Assembly: GCA_023271485.1 (NCBI GenBank)
Contig: JALPXT010000040.1
Span: 1 to 11,712, forward strand
DNA from: Dehalococcoidia bacterium
Lineage (GTDB): Bacteria > Chloroflexota > Dehalococcoidia > SZUA-161 > SpSt-899
Direction: 5' to 3'
Length of the DNA stretch: 11,712 nt
A program made the translations under genes and the position numbers. The notes under the pieces were generated by a model. The model made no database searches, had not been told where the DNA came from, and saw only the letters and a list, made by a program, of their open reading frames with translations. Positions 6,327-11,386 of this stretch are shown piece by piece; the stretch's first letter is position 1; each line of letters starts with the position of its first letter.

Positions 6327-6709
6327 AAATACGTCTGCGAGACACTTTGCCATACGTCACGGCGTCTCTTACCTATCAGGGACAACAACTGTCGTTCAGA
6401 AATGTTCTACTCGATACAGGCTCTGCCGGGGTAATTTTTTCGACGGAAAGAGTGTTGACTATCGGTTTGACATATGAACCGGATGATAGCGTTCACCGAA
6501 TTCGCGGCGTTGGTGGCACAGAGTTTGTTTTCACCAAGCGACTTGACTGTCTCGCAGTGGGCGAGCTTCAAATCAATGATTTTCAAATTGAAGTTGGAGC
6601 GATGGATTACGGTTTCGACATAGATGGCATCATCGGGATGGATTTTCTCATCCAAGTTGGGGCTATTATCGATCTGGCAATATTAGAGATGTATCCAGCC
6701 TCAAAGTAA
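6323..6709 (+). CDS. Retropepsin-like clan AA aspartic protease 2
   Basis: 128-aa aspartic protease-like protein. NVLLDTGSAGVIFS (27-40) holds the catalytic DTGS motif (D31), RGVGGTEFVF (61-70) is a flap-like segment, and DIDGIIGMDFLIQVGAIIDL (99-118) contains the conserved hydrophobic-Gly motif. The start at 6323 overlaps the upstream stop. A longer frame from 6299 would run through the upstream gene and has no ribosome binding site. It differs from the retropepsin at 5509 except at the core motifs, so the two are not a recent duplication. No attC follows it; a RadC remnant does, suggesting this cassette lost its 3' end. Part of the gene (6592-6637) is copied at 9841-9886. Confidence 0.88.
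   Translation: MKIRLRDTLPYVTASLTYQGQQLSFRNVLLDTGSAGVIFSTERVLTIGLTYEPDDSVHRIRGVGGTEFVFTKRLDCLAVGELQINDFQIEVGAMDYGFDIDGIIGMDFLIQVGAIIDLAILEMYPASK
6592..6637 (+). repeat. 46-bp direct repeat, source copy in retropepsin 2
   Basis: Identical to 9841-9886 at 45 of 46 bases (one T/C difference). Here it is a normal part of the protease gene, coding for VGAMDYGFDIDGIIG. Both copies are on the same strand, 3.2 kb apart. Confidence 0.9.
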
Positions 6710-6748
6710 TGGCGAGGGACACGGTTGACCCGGTGCGGCAGGTAGAGC

Positions 6749-7247
6749 GTGGCAGTCGCCTCGGTCTCGGTGGATTGGGGGGGGGCCGGCAGCCTGGGTC
6801 GGACTTGCGAAGGCCTCACAGGTTCTTTCGGCCTTCGAACTCGCCCGACGCTACCTGCTGAAGGAAACCGTCAAGATCACCATTGCTCAGGACGTCCTTC
6901 CCCTTGTTGCAGATATTGCCGGAAAACAGCAGGAGTATTTTATCTGTATATCACTGAATGGTGCGAATGAGGTTATTGAGAAACGTGTTGTCACTATTGG
7001 CCTTCTCGATAAGAGCCCGGTTCACCCGCGCGAGGTCTTCGCCGATGTCATTGCCGATCGCGCGGCCGCTGTGATCTTTGCGCACAACCATCCGTCCGGC
7101 GACTCCCAGCCCAGCGAAGCCGACCTTCGTATGCATGATCGGTTGACGGACGCCGGGAAGATACTCGGACTCCGTGTTCTGGACCATGTTATCGTCACCC
7201 GTAAAGGCTACTACAGTTTTCAGGAAGCCGGCCTGATAAAAGAGTGA
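6749..7247 (+). pseudogene. radC: RadC-family JAMM protein, 5'-truncated and probably frameshifted
   Basis: A frame open from 6729 to 7247 codes for the C-terminal two thirds of RadC: VGLAKASQVLSAFELARRYL from 6798, then the JAMM metal site HNHPSG (7083-7100) with PSEAD just after, and a normal end EAGLIKE. It has no ATG, GTG or TTG before the JAMM motif. Just upstream, a GTG-started frame at 6749 gives AVASVSVDW, plausible RadC helix-hairpin-helix sequence. It would join the main frame if one G were removed from the nine-G run at 6777-6785. Even so, the usual N-terminal 60-80 residues are absent. RadC proteins are common on mobile islands and their role is unsettled. No ribosome binding site is seen. 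Confidence 0.75.
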
Positions 7248-7284
7248 AAAGATGATAGCGAAGACATTGATTGGCAATATAACA

Positions 7285-7301
7285 GCCCAACAAGGCGCTT
7301 C
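7285..7301 (+). other. Left half of an attC site
   Basis: GCCCAAC (7285-7291) is a perfect RYYYAAC box followed by AAGGCGCTTC, typical of a left attC arm, 37 bases after the RadC stop. No matching right arm follows; the sequence runs directly into the 3' end of the integrase remnant. It looks like a broken site at a rearrangement junction. Confidence 0.45.
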
Positions 7302-7538
7302 TTTCTTGACGGCCTTCTGCAAGCCGTTCTCGCTAACATGATGGCGGCGGATAACGCCCGTACGCGGGTCTTGGGACAGTTTGGAGGCGGAGAACACACA
7401 CTGCCAGATCTATTCCCGATCGGCATTACGATACTTTCGTTCTAAAGAGACATAGCTCTCTTCGGTGCGAATGGAGTAGTGTTTGAGCCGGATGGCCTCT
7501 CGGACCTGGTCGAGGAGTTTCCTGGGCCGTCGTTGCAT
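7296..7538 (-). pseudogene. intI: Integron integrase remnant
   Basis: From ATG at 7538 (AAAGGA upstream on that strand) the product begins MQRRPRKLLDQVREAIRLKH and continues YSIRTEESYV, the classic start of an integron integrase N-terminal domain. After residue 30 it jumps to SLERKYRNADRE, stop (TAG at 7412-7410), then in the same frame IWQCVF, SASKLSQDPRTGVIRRHH and LQKAVKKEA. This second block matches the integron-specific segment (in IntI1: ALERKYPRAG, DPRSGVVRRHH). About 170 residues are deleted, the TAG probably replaced a Trp codon, and the C-terminus with the catalytic HxxR and Tyr is missing after 7296. No activity is possible. Orientation is opposite to the cassettes, as in intact integrons. 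Confidence 0.88.
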
Positions 7539-7561
7539 TATTCCCGTTCCTTTCTGAGAAC

Positions 7562-7590
7562 TTGACGGGGATTGGGACTTGATGTATACT
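7562..7590 (+). promoter_or_regulatory. Candidate cassette promoter Pc
   Basis: -35 TTGACG (7562-7567), 17-base spacer, -10 TATACT (7585-7590). It lies just upstream of the integrase remnant's start and points toward the first downstream cassette at 7738, the position and direction expected of an integron Pc promoter. Confidence 0.65.
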
Positions 7591-7641
7591 ATGTGAAACA
7601 ACGGTACAGCTTGGGGAGGTTCCCACGAGGCGCTTCCGCAG

Positions 7642-7670
7642 TTGCGTTATACAGCATCTCTCCGTATAAT
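7642..7670 (+). promoter_or_regulatory. Second candidate cassette promoter
   Basis: -35 TTGCGT (7642-7647), 17-base spacer, -10 TATAAT (7665-7670). GCGTTATAC (7644-7652) and GTATAATGC (7664-7672) form an inverted repeat with one mismatch, so the promoter overlaps a dyad that could be an operator. It resembles the paired Pc/P2 arrangement of class 1 integrons in layout only. Confidence 0.55.
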
Positions 7671-7686
7671 GCAGCCCCACAAGGGA

Positions 7687-7722
7687 GTTAGGCGGAGAGT
7701 TTCCGCCTAGTAATTGTTAGGC
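7687..7722 (+). other. attI-like site
   Basis: Two perfect GTTAGGC boxes (7687-7693 and 7716-7722) are separated by a hairpin, TAGGCGGA (7689-7696) with TCCGCCTA (7702-7709). No RYYYAAC partner box lies in the preceding 120 bases, which fits attI rather than attC. The second box is 15 bases before the first cassette's start codon. Confidence 0.55.
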
Positions 7723-7737
7723 TAGGAGGATAAAATC

Positions 7738-7911
7738 GTGCCATATGTAAATATCAAAGTCACAAGAGAAGGTGTATCTGCTGAGCAGAAGGAACAGCTT
7801 ATCCAAGGTGCTACTCAGCTACTCATAAGGTTACCACCAAGTTCGCAAATCCGAGGCGGCTCTGCCAATATCAGCACGGGATATGACCCATTCGGAGAGG
7901 AGGAATTATGA
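7738..7911 (+). CDS. 4-oxalocrotonate tautomerase-like small protein
   Basis: 57-aa protein with GTG start and AGGAGG ribosome binding site (about 7723-7730), placed right after the attI-like box. The N-terminal half, (M)PYVNIKVTREGVSAEQKEQL, is clearly tautomerase-like: Pro follows the initiator Met and could serve as catalytic base, and Arg10 (counted with Pro as 1) is where substrate-binding residues lie. The C-terminal half (PPSSQIRGGSANISTGYDPF) no longer resembles the family, although the total length is near the usual 62, so it may be degenerate or frameshifted. Its stop overlaps the next gene's start (ATGA), so the two are coupled. If functional it would form hexamers in the cytosol. 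The substrate is unknown. Confidence 0.6.
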   Translation: MPYVNIKVTREGVSAEQKEQLIQGATQLLIRLPPSSQIRGGSANISTGYDPFGEEEL

Positions 7912-8177
7912 AAAACACAAATGAAAAGAAGGATCAGCTTCCAGAGGAGTTTTCTTCTTATGAAGAGGCCGGAAAATTCTGGGATACTCATGACTCCACT
8001 AACTACCTGGAATACATGACTCCCGTTGAAGTTGATGTACGTCTTGACAGGCGTCATTTTGAGATCGATGTAGACGAAGAAGTTATCAAAGCATTGGAAG
8101 AACGGGCTATTTCGGAGCATATCTCTGCCTCAAGATTAGCTAATGAGCTACTTAGAAGAGAACTGGTTACTCATTGA
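7908..8177 (+). CDS. CopG/BrnA-type antitoxin, orphan
   Basis: 89-aa protein. FSSYEEAGKFWDTHDSTNYL (15-34) is the signature of BrnA/CopG-family antitoxins that normally pair with BrnT RNase toxins. The C-terminal part (DEEVIKALEERA then SASRLANELLRREL) looks like a ribbon-helix-helix DNA-binding and dimerisation domain. A very strong ribosome binding site (GAGAGGAGG) lies inside the end of the upstream gene, and translation is coupled by an ATGA overlap. No BrnT-like toxin is adjacent; the neighbour is a tautomerase-like gene. So it is either an orphan antitoxin or part of an unusual pair. It ends 35 bases before attC site 3. Confidence 0.82.
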   Translation: MKNTNEKKDQLPEEFSSYEEAGKFWDTHDSTNYLEYMTPVEVDVRLDRRHFEIDVDEEVIKALEERAISEHISASRLANELLRRELVTH

Positions 8178-8212
8178 TATCTCCAGGACAACTGTTTGAG
8201 TGGAGTTTTCTA

Positions 8213-8275
8213 GCCTAACCAATCGTTGCAGCGGACGGCGGGCAAGCCCGCCTCAGCTTAGCTCAATCGTTGGGA
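8213..8275 (+). other. attC-like recombination site 3 (63 bp)
   Basis: Perfect R'' box GCCTAAC (8213-8219) and near-perfect R' box GTTGGGA (8269-8275; only the last base departs from GTTRRRY). CAATCGTTGCAGC follows R'', resembling site 2. The centre is a perfect hairpin, GGCGGGC, AA, GCCCGCC (8237-8252). Confidence 0.8.
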
Positions 8276-8351
8276 CTCATTGATAGAATATTCAACATAT
8301 TGACTGCAAAGGTCTCTTTTGTCGTCTTTTATAAAATTGGAGGTTACTATT

Positions 8352-8600
8352 ATGAAAGAAGAACAATTGCTTGAACGAATCGTATTGAACCCAAAAGTCA
8401 TGGTAGGTAAGCCTGTCATACAGGGAACTCGTTTAACTGTCGATTTCATTCTTAATCTTTTGGCGCACGGAGCTACAGAGAATGAGATTTTGAATGAATA
8501 TAAAGGCCTCACCATTGAAGACATACATGCTTGCTTCCTTTTCGCCACCAAGTCCCTCAAGAACACTGAATTTATGCCGCTAATGGTGGAACATTCCTAA
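8352..8600 (+). CDS. DUF433 antitoxin
   Basis: 82-aa DUF433 protein (VapB-like antitoxin family with a helix-turn-helix fold). The signature GKPVIQGTRLTVDFIL (19-34) and the second helix region GLTIEDIHACFLFA (52-65) are clear. The start at 8352 is chosen because GGAGG (8338-8342) precedes it; an earlier in-frame TTG at 8319 has no ribosome binding site. The stop and the next start share a base (TAATG), so it is co-translated with a PIN-like toxin. It probably binds and neutralises that toxin and represses the operon. The pair begins about 75 bases after attC site 3, which makes it a cassette. Confidence 0.92.
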   Translation: MKEEQLLERIVLNPKVMVGKPVIQGTRLTVDFILNLLAHGATENEILNEYKGLTIEDIHACFLFATKSLKNTEFMPLMVEHS

Positions 8601-8950
8601 TGCGATTCCTCGTGGATGAATGTACAGGCCCAGATGTTGCAGAGTGGTTGTTCGATCAAAAGCACGAAGTATTTTCGGTTTTTGAAGAGGCAAGAGGAAT
8701 GGATGATGATGACATAATCTTGAAGGCACTTGAAGAAAATTGGATTTTGATCACAAACGATAAGGATTTCGGAGATAAAGTATATCGAGATGGCCGACTT
8801 CACAGGGGTGTCATCTTACTTCGCCTTGAAGATGAACGTTCTCCATCAAAAATTCAGGTACTATCCCGCCTTCTCAGGACATACCCAGATCGACTGTCAA
8901 ACACATTTGTCGTAGTCACGGAAAAGCAAATTCGTTTTGCCAGAAGGTAG
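8600..8950 (+). CDS. DUF5615 PIN-like toxin
   Basis: 116-aa PIN-like nuclease of the DUF5615 family, the usual partner of DUF433. Acidic residues at PIN-type positions are visible: D6-E7 in FLVDECT, D35-D38 in GMDDDDI, and D54 and D56 in ITNDKDFG. Family members are predicted Mg-dependent RNases that halt growth when the antitoxin is lost. The frame is complete and all acidic positions are kept, so the toxin may be active. It overlaps the antitoxin by one base. A possible degenerate attC follows at 8982. RNase activity is inferred from the family; the cleavage target is unknown. Confidence 0.92.
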   Translation: MRFLVDECTGPDVAEWLFDQKHEVFSVFEEARGMDDDDIILKALEENWILITNDKDFGDKVYRDGRLHRGVILLRLEDERSPSKIQVLSRLLRTYPDRLSNTFVVVTEKQIRFARR

Positions 8951-8981
8951 ATTAAAAGGAGACGTCCCAACCAGTCAGTGC

Positions 8982-9077
8982 ACCCAACCGGAAAATCAGG
9001 GGCGTTTTTCGCATTAACGTTATTTTGCATAAAACCTCGCATCTGCCAATTTCATCTTGGCTTTTCCGGCTGGTGAC
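8982..9077 (+). repeat. Long inverted repeat, possible degenerate attC
   Basis: CCAACCGGAAAA (8984-8995) pairs with TTTTCCGGCTGG (9062-9073) at 11 of 12 positions. The left end contains a perfect RYYYAAC box, ACCCAAC (8982-8988); the right box would be GCTGGTG, with the central GTT changed to GCT. Size and position after a TA pair fit a decayed attC. It could also be an unrelated hairpin. Confidence 0.4.
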
Positions 9078-9119
9078 TTCCACGTTCTGCTCTAACAAAA
9101 TATGCTGGAGAATTATATC

Positions 9120-9361
9120 ATCAAGCGTAAGCTGCTATAGAAACTACTTTCTGGATCTAGAAATATCAGGTTTTCGGAGGCGGCCAGTGTCGCCGAAGCC
9201 TTTGGGTTCAAGCTGGATCGAATAAATGGTAGTCAGCACATATACGTTCCCCCGACGTTCCGGAGCTTGTGAATCTTCAAGAAGTCAAAGGGAAGGCCAA
9301 ACCGTACCAAATACGCCAGTTATTGAAGATATTTGAAGTTTTTATCAAGTTTTGTGTTTAA
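9120..9361 (+). pseudogene. HicA-type toxin pseudogene
   Basis: Reading from 9120 gives IKRKLL, stop, KLLSGSRNIRFSEAASV, AEAFGFKLDRINGSQHIYVP, then a frame change at the C run 9249-9253, then PDVPELVNLQEVKGKAKPYQ and IRQLLKIFEVFIKFCV, ending at 9361. This is a HicA mRNA interferase with three lesions: the initiator reads ATC, a TAG stands at 9138-9140, and one base was lost in VHP-DVPE. The catalytic His of GSHH reads Gln-His (GSQH). GGAG remains at the ribosome binding position. No HicB antitoxin is adjacent. Family assignment is confident because both halves match the HicA pattern. Confidence 0.85.
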
Positions 9362-9440
9362 TCTCCTTTTACAAAGGACCGATTACCCTGCCCACTGGTG
9401 ATGGCGGGCATTAGGTGTAGAAAAGGAAGAGAGGTGAATC

Positions 9441-9659
9441 ATGACAAGATTGCTGGAGAAAGCATTTAAGGATGCTTCAAAGCTTCCAGACATTGAGCAA
9501 AATGCGTTGGCAAAGTGGCTGTTGAAAGAACTTGAAGCTGAAAGGAAATGGGACCGAGCGTTTGCTGGATCTGAAGACATACTTAGCCAACTTGCCGATG
9601 AGGCGATTGAGGCTCATAGGCAAGGGAAGACCACATCATTGGATATTGACAAGCTATGA
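9441..9659 (+). CDS. Antitoxin of a RelB/RelE-like pair
   Basis: 72-aa acidic, helical protein beginning MTRLLEKAFKDASKLPDIEQ, with AEAERKWDRAFAGS-type central sequence and ending TSLDIDKL. Its position directly before a RelE/ParE-type toxin with an ATGA overlap (9656-9659) and its shape fit a type II antitoxin. I recall this pair from many Chloroflexota and Cyanobacteria but no formal family name. The ribosome binding site is GAGAGGTGA, just upstream of the ATG. Residues 30-45 (KELEAERKWDRAFAGS) probably contact the toxin. It would still be made even though the toxin is altered. Confidence 0.8.
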   Translation: MTRLLEKAFKDASKLPDIEQNALAKWLLKELEAERKWDRAFAGSEDILSQLADEAIEAHRQGKTTSLDIDKL

Positions 9660-9913
9660 AATCAACAACGACAGATCGTTTTCGGAAATGCTATGCCGAA
9701 TTACCTGCAGCGACCAAGAAGCAGGCGAAACAGGCATATAAGCTATTTGTTCGTGATCCATACTATCCAAGTCTGCATTTTAAGCGGGTACATTCAACCG
9801 GTCCAATATTCTCAGTTCGGATCACAAGACATTATCGTGCAGTTGGAGCGACGGATTACGGTTTCGACATAGATGGCATCATCGGGTTGGGAGCTGGACT
9901 TGTTGGGTTTTGA
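9656..9913 (+). pseudogene. RelE/ParE-type toxin with replaced C-terminus
   Basis: Residues 1-64 are a good RelE/ParE-superfamily toxin: a basic helical N-terminus (KKQAKQAYKLFVRDPYYPSL), LHFKRV, and the strand SVRITRHYRAVG. The family normally continues with a short acidic turn and an IIWFWIGSHADYD-like end. Here residues 65-77 (ATDYGFDIDGIIG) are instead copied, in frame, from retropepsin 2, followed by LGAGLVGF from the adjacent Fe-S gene region. The C-terminal strand and catalytic-site residues are lost, so activity is unlikely. AGTTGGAG at the junction probably served as microhomology. It is translated as an open chimera after the antitoxin. Confidence 0.8.
9841..9886 (+). repeat. 46-bp direct repeat, transplanted copy
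   Basis: Copy of 6592-6637 with a single T-to-C change. Toxin sequence lies on its left and the truncated Fe-S reductase gene on its right, so it marks a recombination junction. Read on the opposite strand it also supplies the abnormal tail PMMPSMSKP of the Fe-S protein. Confidence 0.9.
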
Positions 9914-10653
9914 AATTCGCAGGGCACTTTCACCTGGCACAGGCCACAGCCGGTTACGCCCACATCATACTCCTTCAGCAAGTACCCAATATCATCACGT
10001 AGATACGCCTGGCACTTTATCTTGTCGTGACCGTTCTCGGTGATAGCCCCAGCGGGACAACGGGCAATACAGGCCTTACAGCTACCGTCTACATAGAATA
10101 GGCAGTTTGAATATGGGTTGTCGGCTGTCCTGGGGCTTGCTGTCATCACCAGGTCGGTAACCACACTGCCGCAACGGTGGGCGATACCGCGCTCGGTGAT
10201 GAAGCCGTCGGAAAGGCTGAAGGTGCCGTGGCCGGCAGCATAGGCAACGTGCCGCTCCGACCAGTTTGAGTAAGCCCCCTTGTCATTAGTAGTATCAATC
10301 CTAAAATAGGGCTGTGACACCGGCGCCACTGCCAGATATCCCATCCCGGTGACAATCTCTACCACATGCTCCCGCAAGGCTTCATTGAACTTCTCGCCAT
10401 GCCAGCGGGTGTAAGCCCAGAAACGCGCGGGAATAAGCGTCTCCCCGCGGTTAGATTTACGGGTCTTATCCGTGATGGGCAAAATCCAGCTTACCACGGA
10501 GAGGCGCTCCGGCATATCTTCGAGACTTCTTCTATAGGCTTTAGCCAGCGCTTCGCCGGGTGTGAGGTGGCTGGGGGCAATAACAGTCTTATATTCAGCG
10601 AAGATAGGGTCATCGCCATCGGGTAAACATCCATTTCCAAAACCACCGAGATA
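9887..10653 (-). pseudogene. Epoxyqueuosine-reductase-like 4Fe-4S protein, truncated at both ends
   Basis: The minus-strand frame is open from 10653. It reads GFGNGCLPDGDDPIF, EYKTVIAPSHLTPGEALA, then (from the first ATG at 10515) PERLSVVSWILPITDKTRKS. Further on are SERHVAYAAGHGTFSLSDGF and GSVVTDLV, typical of QueG-like and reductive-dehalogenase-like ferredoxin proteins, then Fe-S cysteines C138, C146, C149, C153P, C168, C190, C193 and C199 (CKACIARCP and CGLCQVKVPC). Homology before the first ATG, without any start codon, shows 5' truncation; a stop lies at 10656-10654. After CEFQNPT the natural end is replaced by the 46-bp repeat, with the frame ending at 9856. The cluster sites are intact, but the protein is unlikely to be made whole. 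The substrate in intact relatives of this subgroup is unknown to me. Confidence 0.8.
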
Positions 10654-10698
10654 TCAATCGCCAGGTATAACGCCCTCATAAGCCTAGGCTGCCTCACT

Positions 10699-10728
10699 GA
10701 TGATAAAATATATCCTGGCTTTATCATC
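10699..10728. repeat. Perfect 9-bp inverted repeat
   Basis: GATGATAAA (10699-10707) and TTTATCATC (10720-10728) with a 12-base loop. It lies just outside the 5'-truncated Fe-S gene. No adjacent T-run is visible, so an operator or a mobile-element scar is as likely as a terminator. The surrounding 10657-10826 shows no gene. Confidence 0.45.
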
Positions 10729-10826
10729 CGGCTGGCATACAGGAATCATAAGTCCATTGTAACACATATTGACTATAGGAGAGGGGTCTAGTGTTGCGCT
10801 TCAATGGAAGTCGGACTGCCGGCTTT

Positions 10827-10849
10827 GAGGGAGAATGAGAAACTCCCTC
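10827..10849. repeat. GC-rich hairpin upstream of ndk
   Basis: GAGGGAG (10827-10833) and CTCCCTC (10843-10849) form a 7-bp stem. The left arm context TTTGAGGGAGAAT resembles the dispersed repeat's TTTCAGGGGGAGAAT, so this could be a divergent member of the same family. A TATAAT follows at 10860-10865 without a clear -35. Confidence 0.45.
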
Positions 10850-10874
10850 CTGAATAAGGTATAATAACCAAGGA

Positions 10875-10913
10875 GGAAGGGGTAACAGTGGGAGACATGG
10901 GGTCACCCCTTCC
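10875..10913 (+). promoter_or_regulatory. Leader hairpin before ndk
   Basis: GGAAGGGGT (10875-10883) and ACCCCTTCC (10905-10913) form a perfect 9-bp stem about 20 bases before the ndk start, just ahead of its ribosome binding site (GGAG, 10920-10923). If transcription begins after the TATAAT at 10860, this would sit in the 5' untranslated region and could affect stability or initiation. Confidence 0.5.
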
Positions 10914-10933
10914 CAGAAAGGAGCTAGCAGGTA

Positions 10934-11386
10934 ATGGAAAGAACTCTTGTACTGGTCAAACCAGATGCCGTGCAAAGAGGCCTGGCAGGGGAGATCATCT
11001 CCCGTCTTGAGCACCGTGGGCTGAAGATAGTGGCCATGAAGATGATTCAAATGGATGCAGCCCTGGCAAAACGACACTACGCCATTCACCGGGGCAAACC
11101 CTTCTTCGAGAAACTGGTTGCCTATATCACCTCTGCCCCGATCATCGCCGCCGTCTTTGAGGGGCCGCGAGCTGTGGATGTGGCTCGAAGAACAATGGGG
11201 GAGACCGACCCTGCCGGCGCTGCCGCCGGAACGATCAGGGGCGACCTGTCGGTGGAGATCGGGCGCAATCTGGTACATGGGTCGGATTCACCGGAGAACG
11301 CCGAAGACGAGATCGCGCTGTTCTTCTCGCCACAGGAAGCGATCTCTTATGATCGGGAGATCGATCGCTGGATCATAGAATCTTGA
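10934..11386 (+). CDS. ndk: Nucleoside diphosphate kinase
   Basis: 150-aa cytosolic kinase that moves the gamma phosphate from ATP to nucleoside diphosphates through a phosphohistidine, balancing NTP and dNTP pools. Family features are present: MERTLVLVKPDAVQRGL at the start (K9 contacts phosphate), RTMGETDPAGAAAGTIRGD (86-104) in the nucleotide site, and NLVHGSDS (112-119) with the catalytic His at 115, followed by AEDEIALFF and the C-terminal W. Length is standard for prokaryotes. The ribosome binding site GGAG is 10 bases upstream, after a hairpin leader. Its last 14 bases overlap the convergent rsfS gene. Confidence 0.98.
   Translation: MERTLVLVKPDAVQRGLAGEIISRLEHRGLKIVAMKMIQMDAALAKRHYAIHRGKPFFEKLVAYITSAPIIAAVFEGPRAVDVARRTMGETDPAGAAAGTIRGDLSVEIGRNLVHGSDSPENAEDEIALFFSPQEAISYDREIDRWIIES

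Larger units (their letters stand above)
4600..8950 (+). mobile_element. Decayed integron and cassette array
   Basis: This interval holds three attC-like sites, an integrase remnant on the opposite strand from the cassettes, promoters and an attI-like site between integrase and first downstream cassette, and small genes lying close before attC sites. That is the standard integron layout (intI divergent from the array, outward promoter, attI, then gene-attC units). Cassettes also lie on the 3' side of intI (4600-6709), which is not canonical and implies rearrangement or a separate integrase-less cassette cluster. Outer limits are uncertain. A degenerate site near 8982-9077 and further toxin genes may extend the array to about 9.4 kb. 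Confidence 0.7.

Noticed and set aside
6951..7397. Minus-strand 148-codon frame
   Set aside because: Its first part is the integrase remnant and the rest is antisense to RadC; it is not a gene of its own.
5384..8275. Regularly spaced repeats as a CRISPR array
   Set aside because: The repeated units are imperfect, hundreds of bases apart, separated by genes, and individually palindromic as in attC sites; no cas genes are present.
9025..9225. 66-codon plus-strand frame
   Set aside because: It overlaps the hicA remnant out of frame and shows no recognisable sequence.
8954..9370. AAAAGGAGA (8954-8962) and TCTCCTTTT (9362-9370) as terminal inverted repeats around hicA
   Set aside because: Nine bases of simple composition at this distance can occur by chance, and no target-site duplication or transposase is seen.
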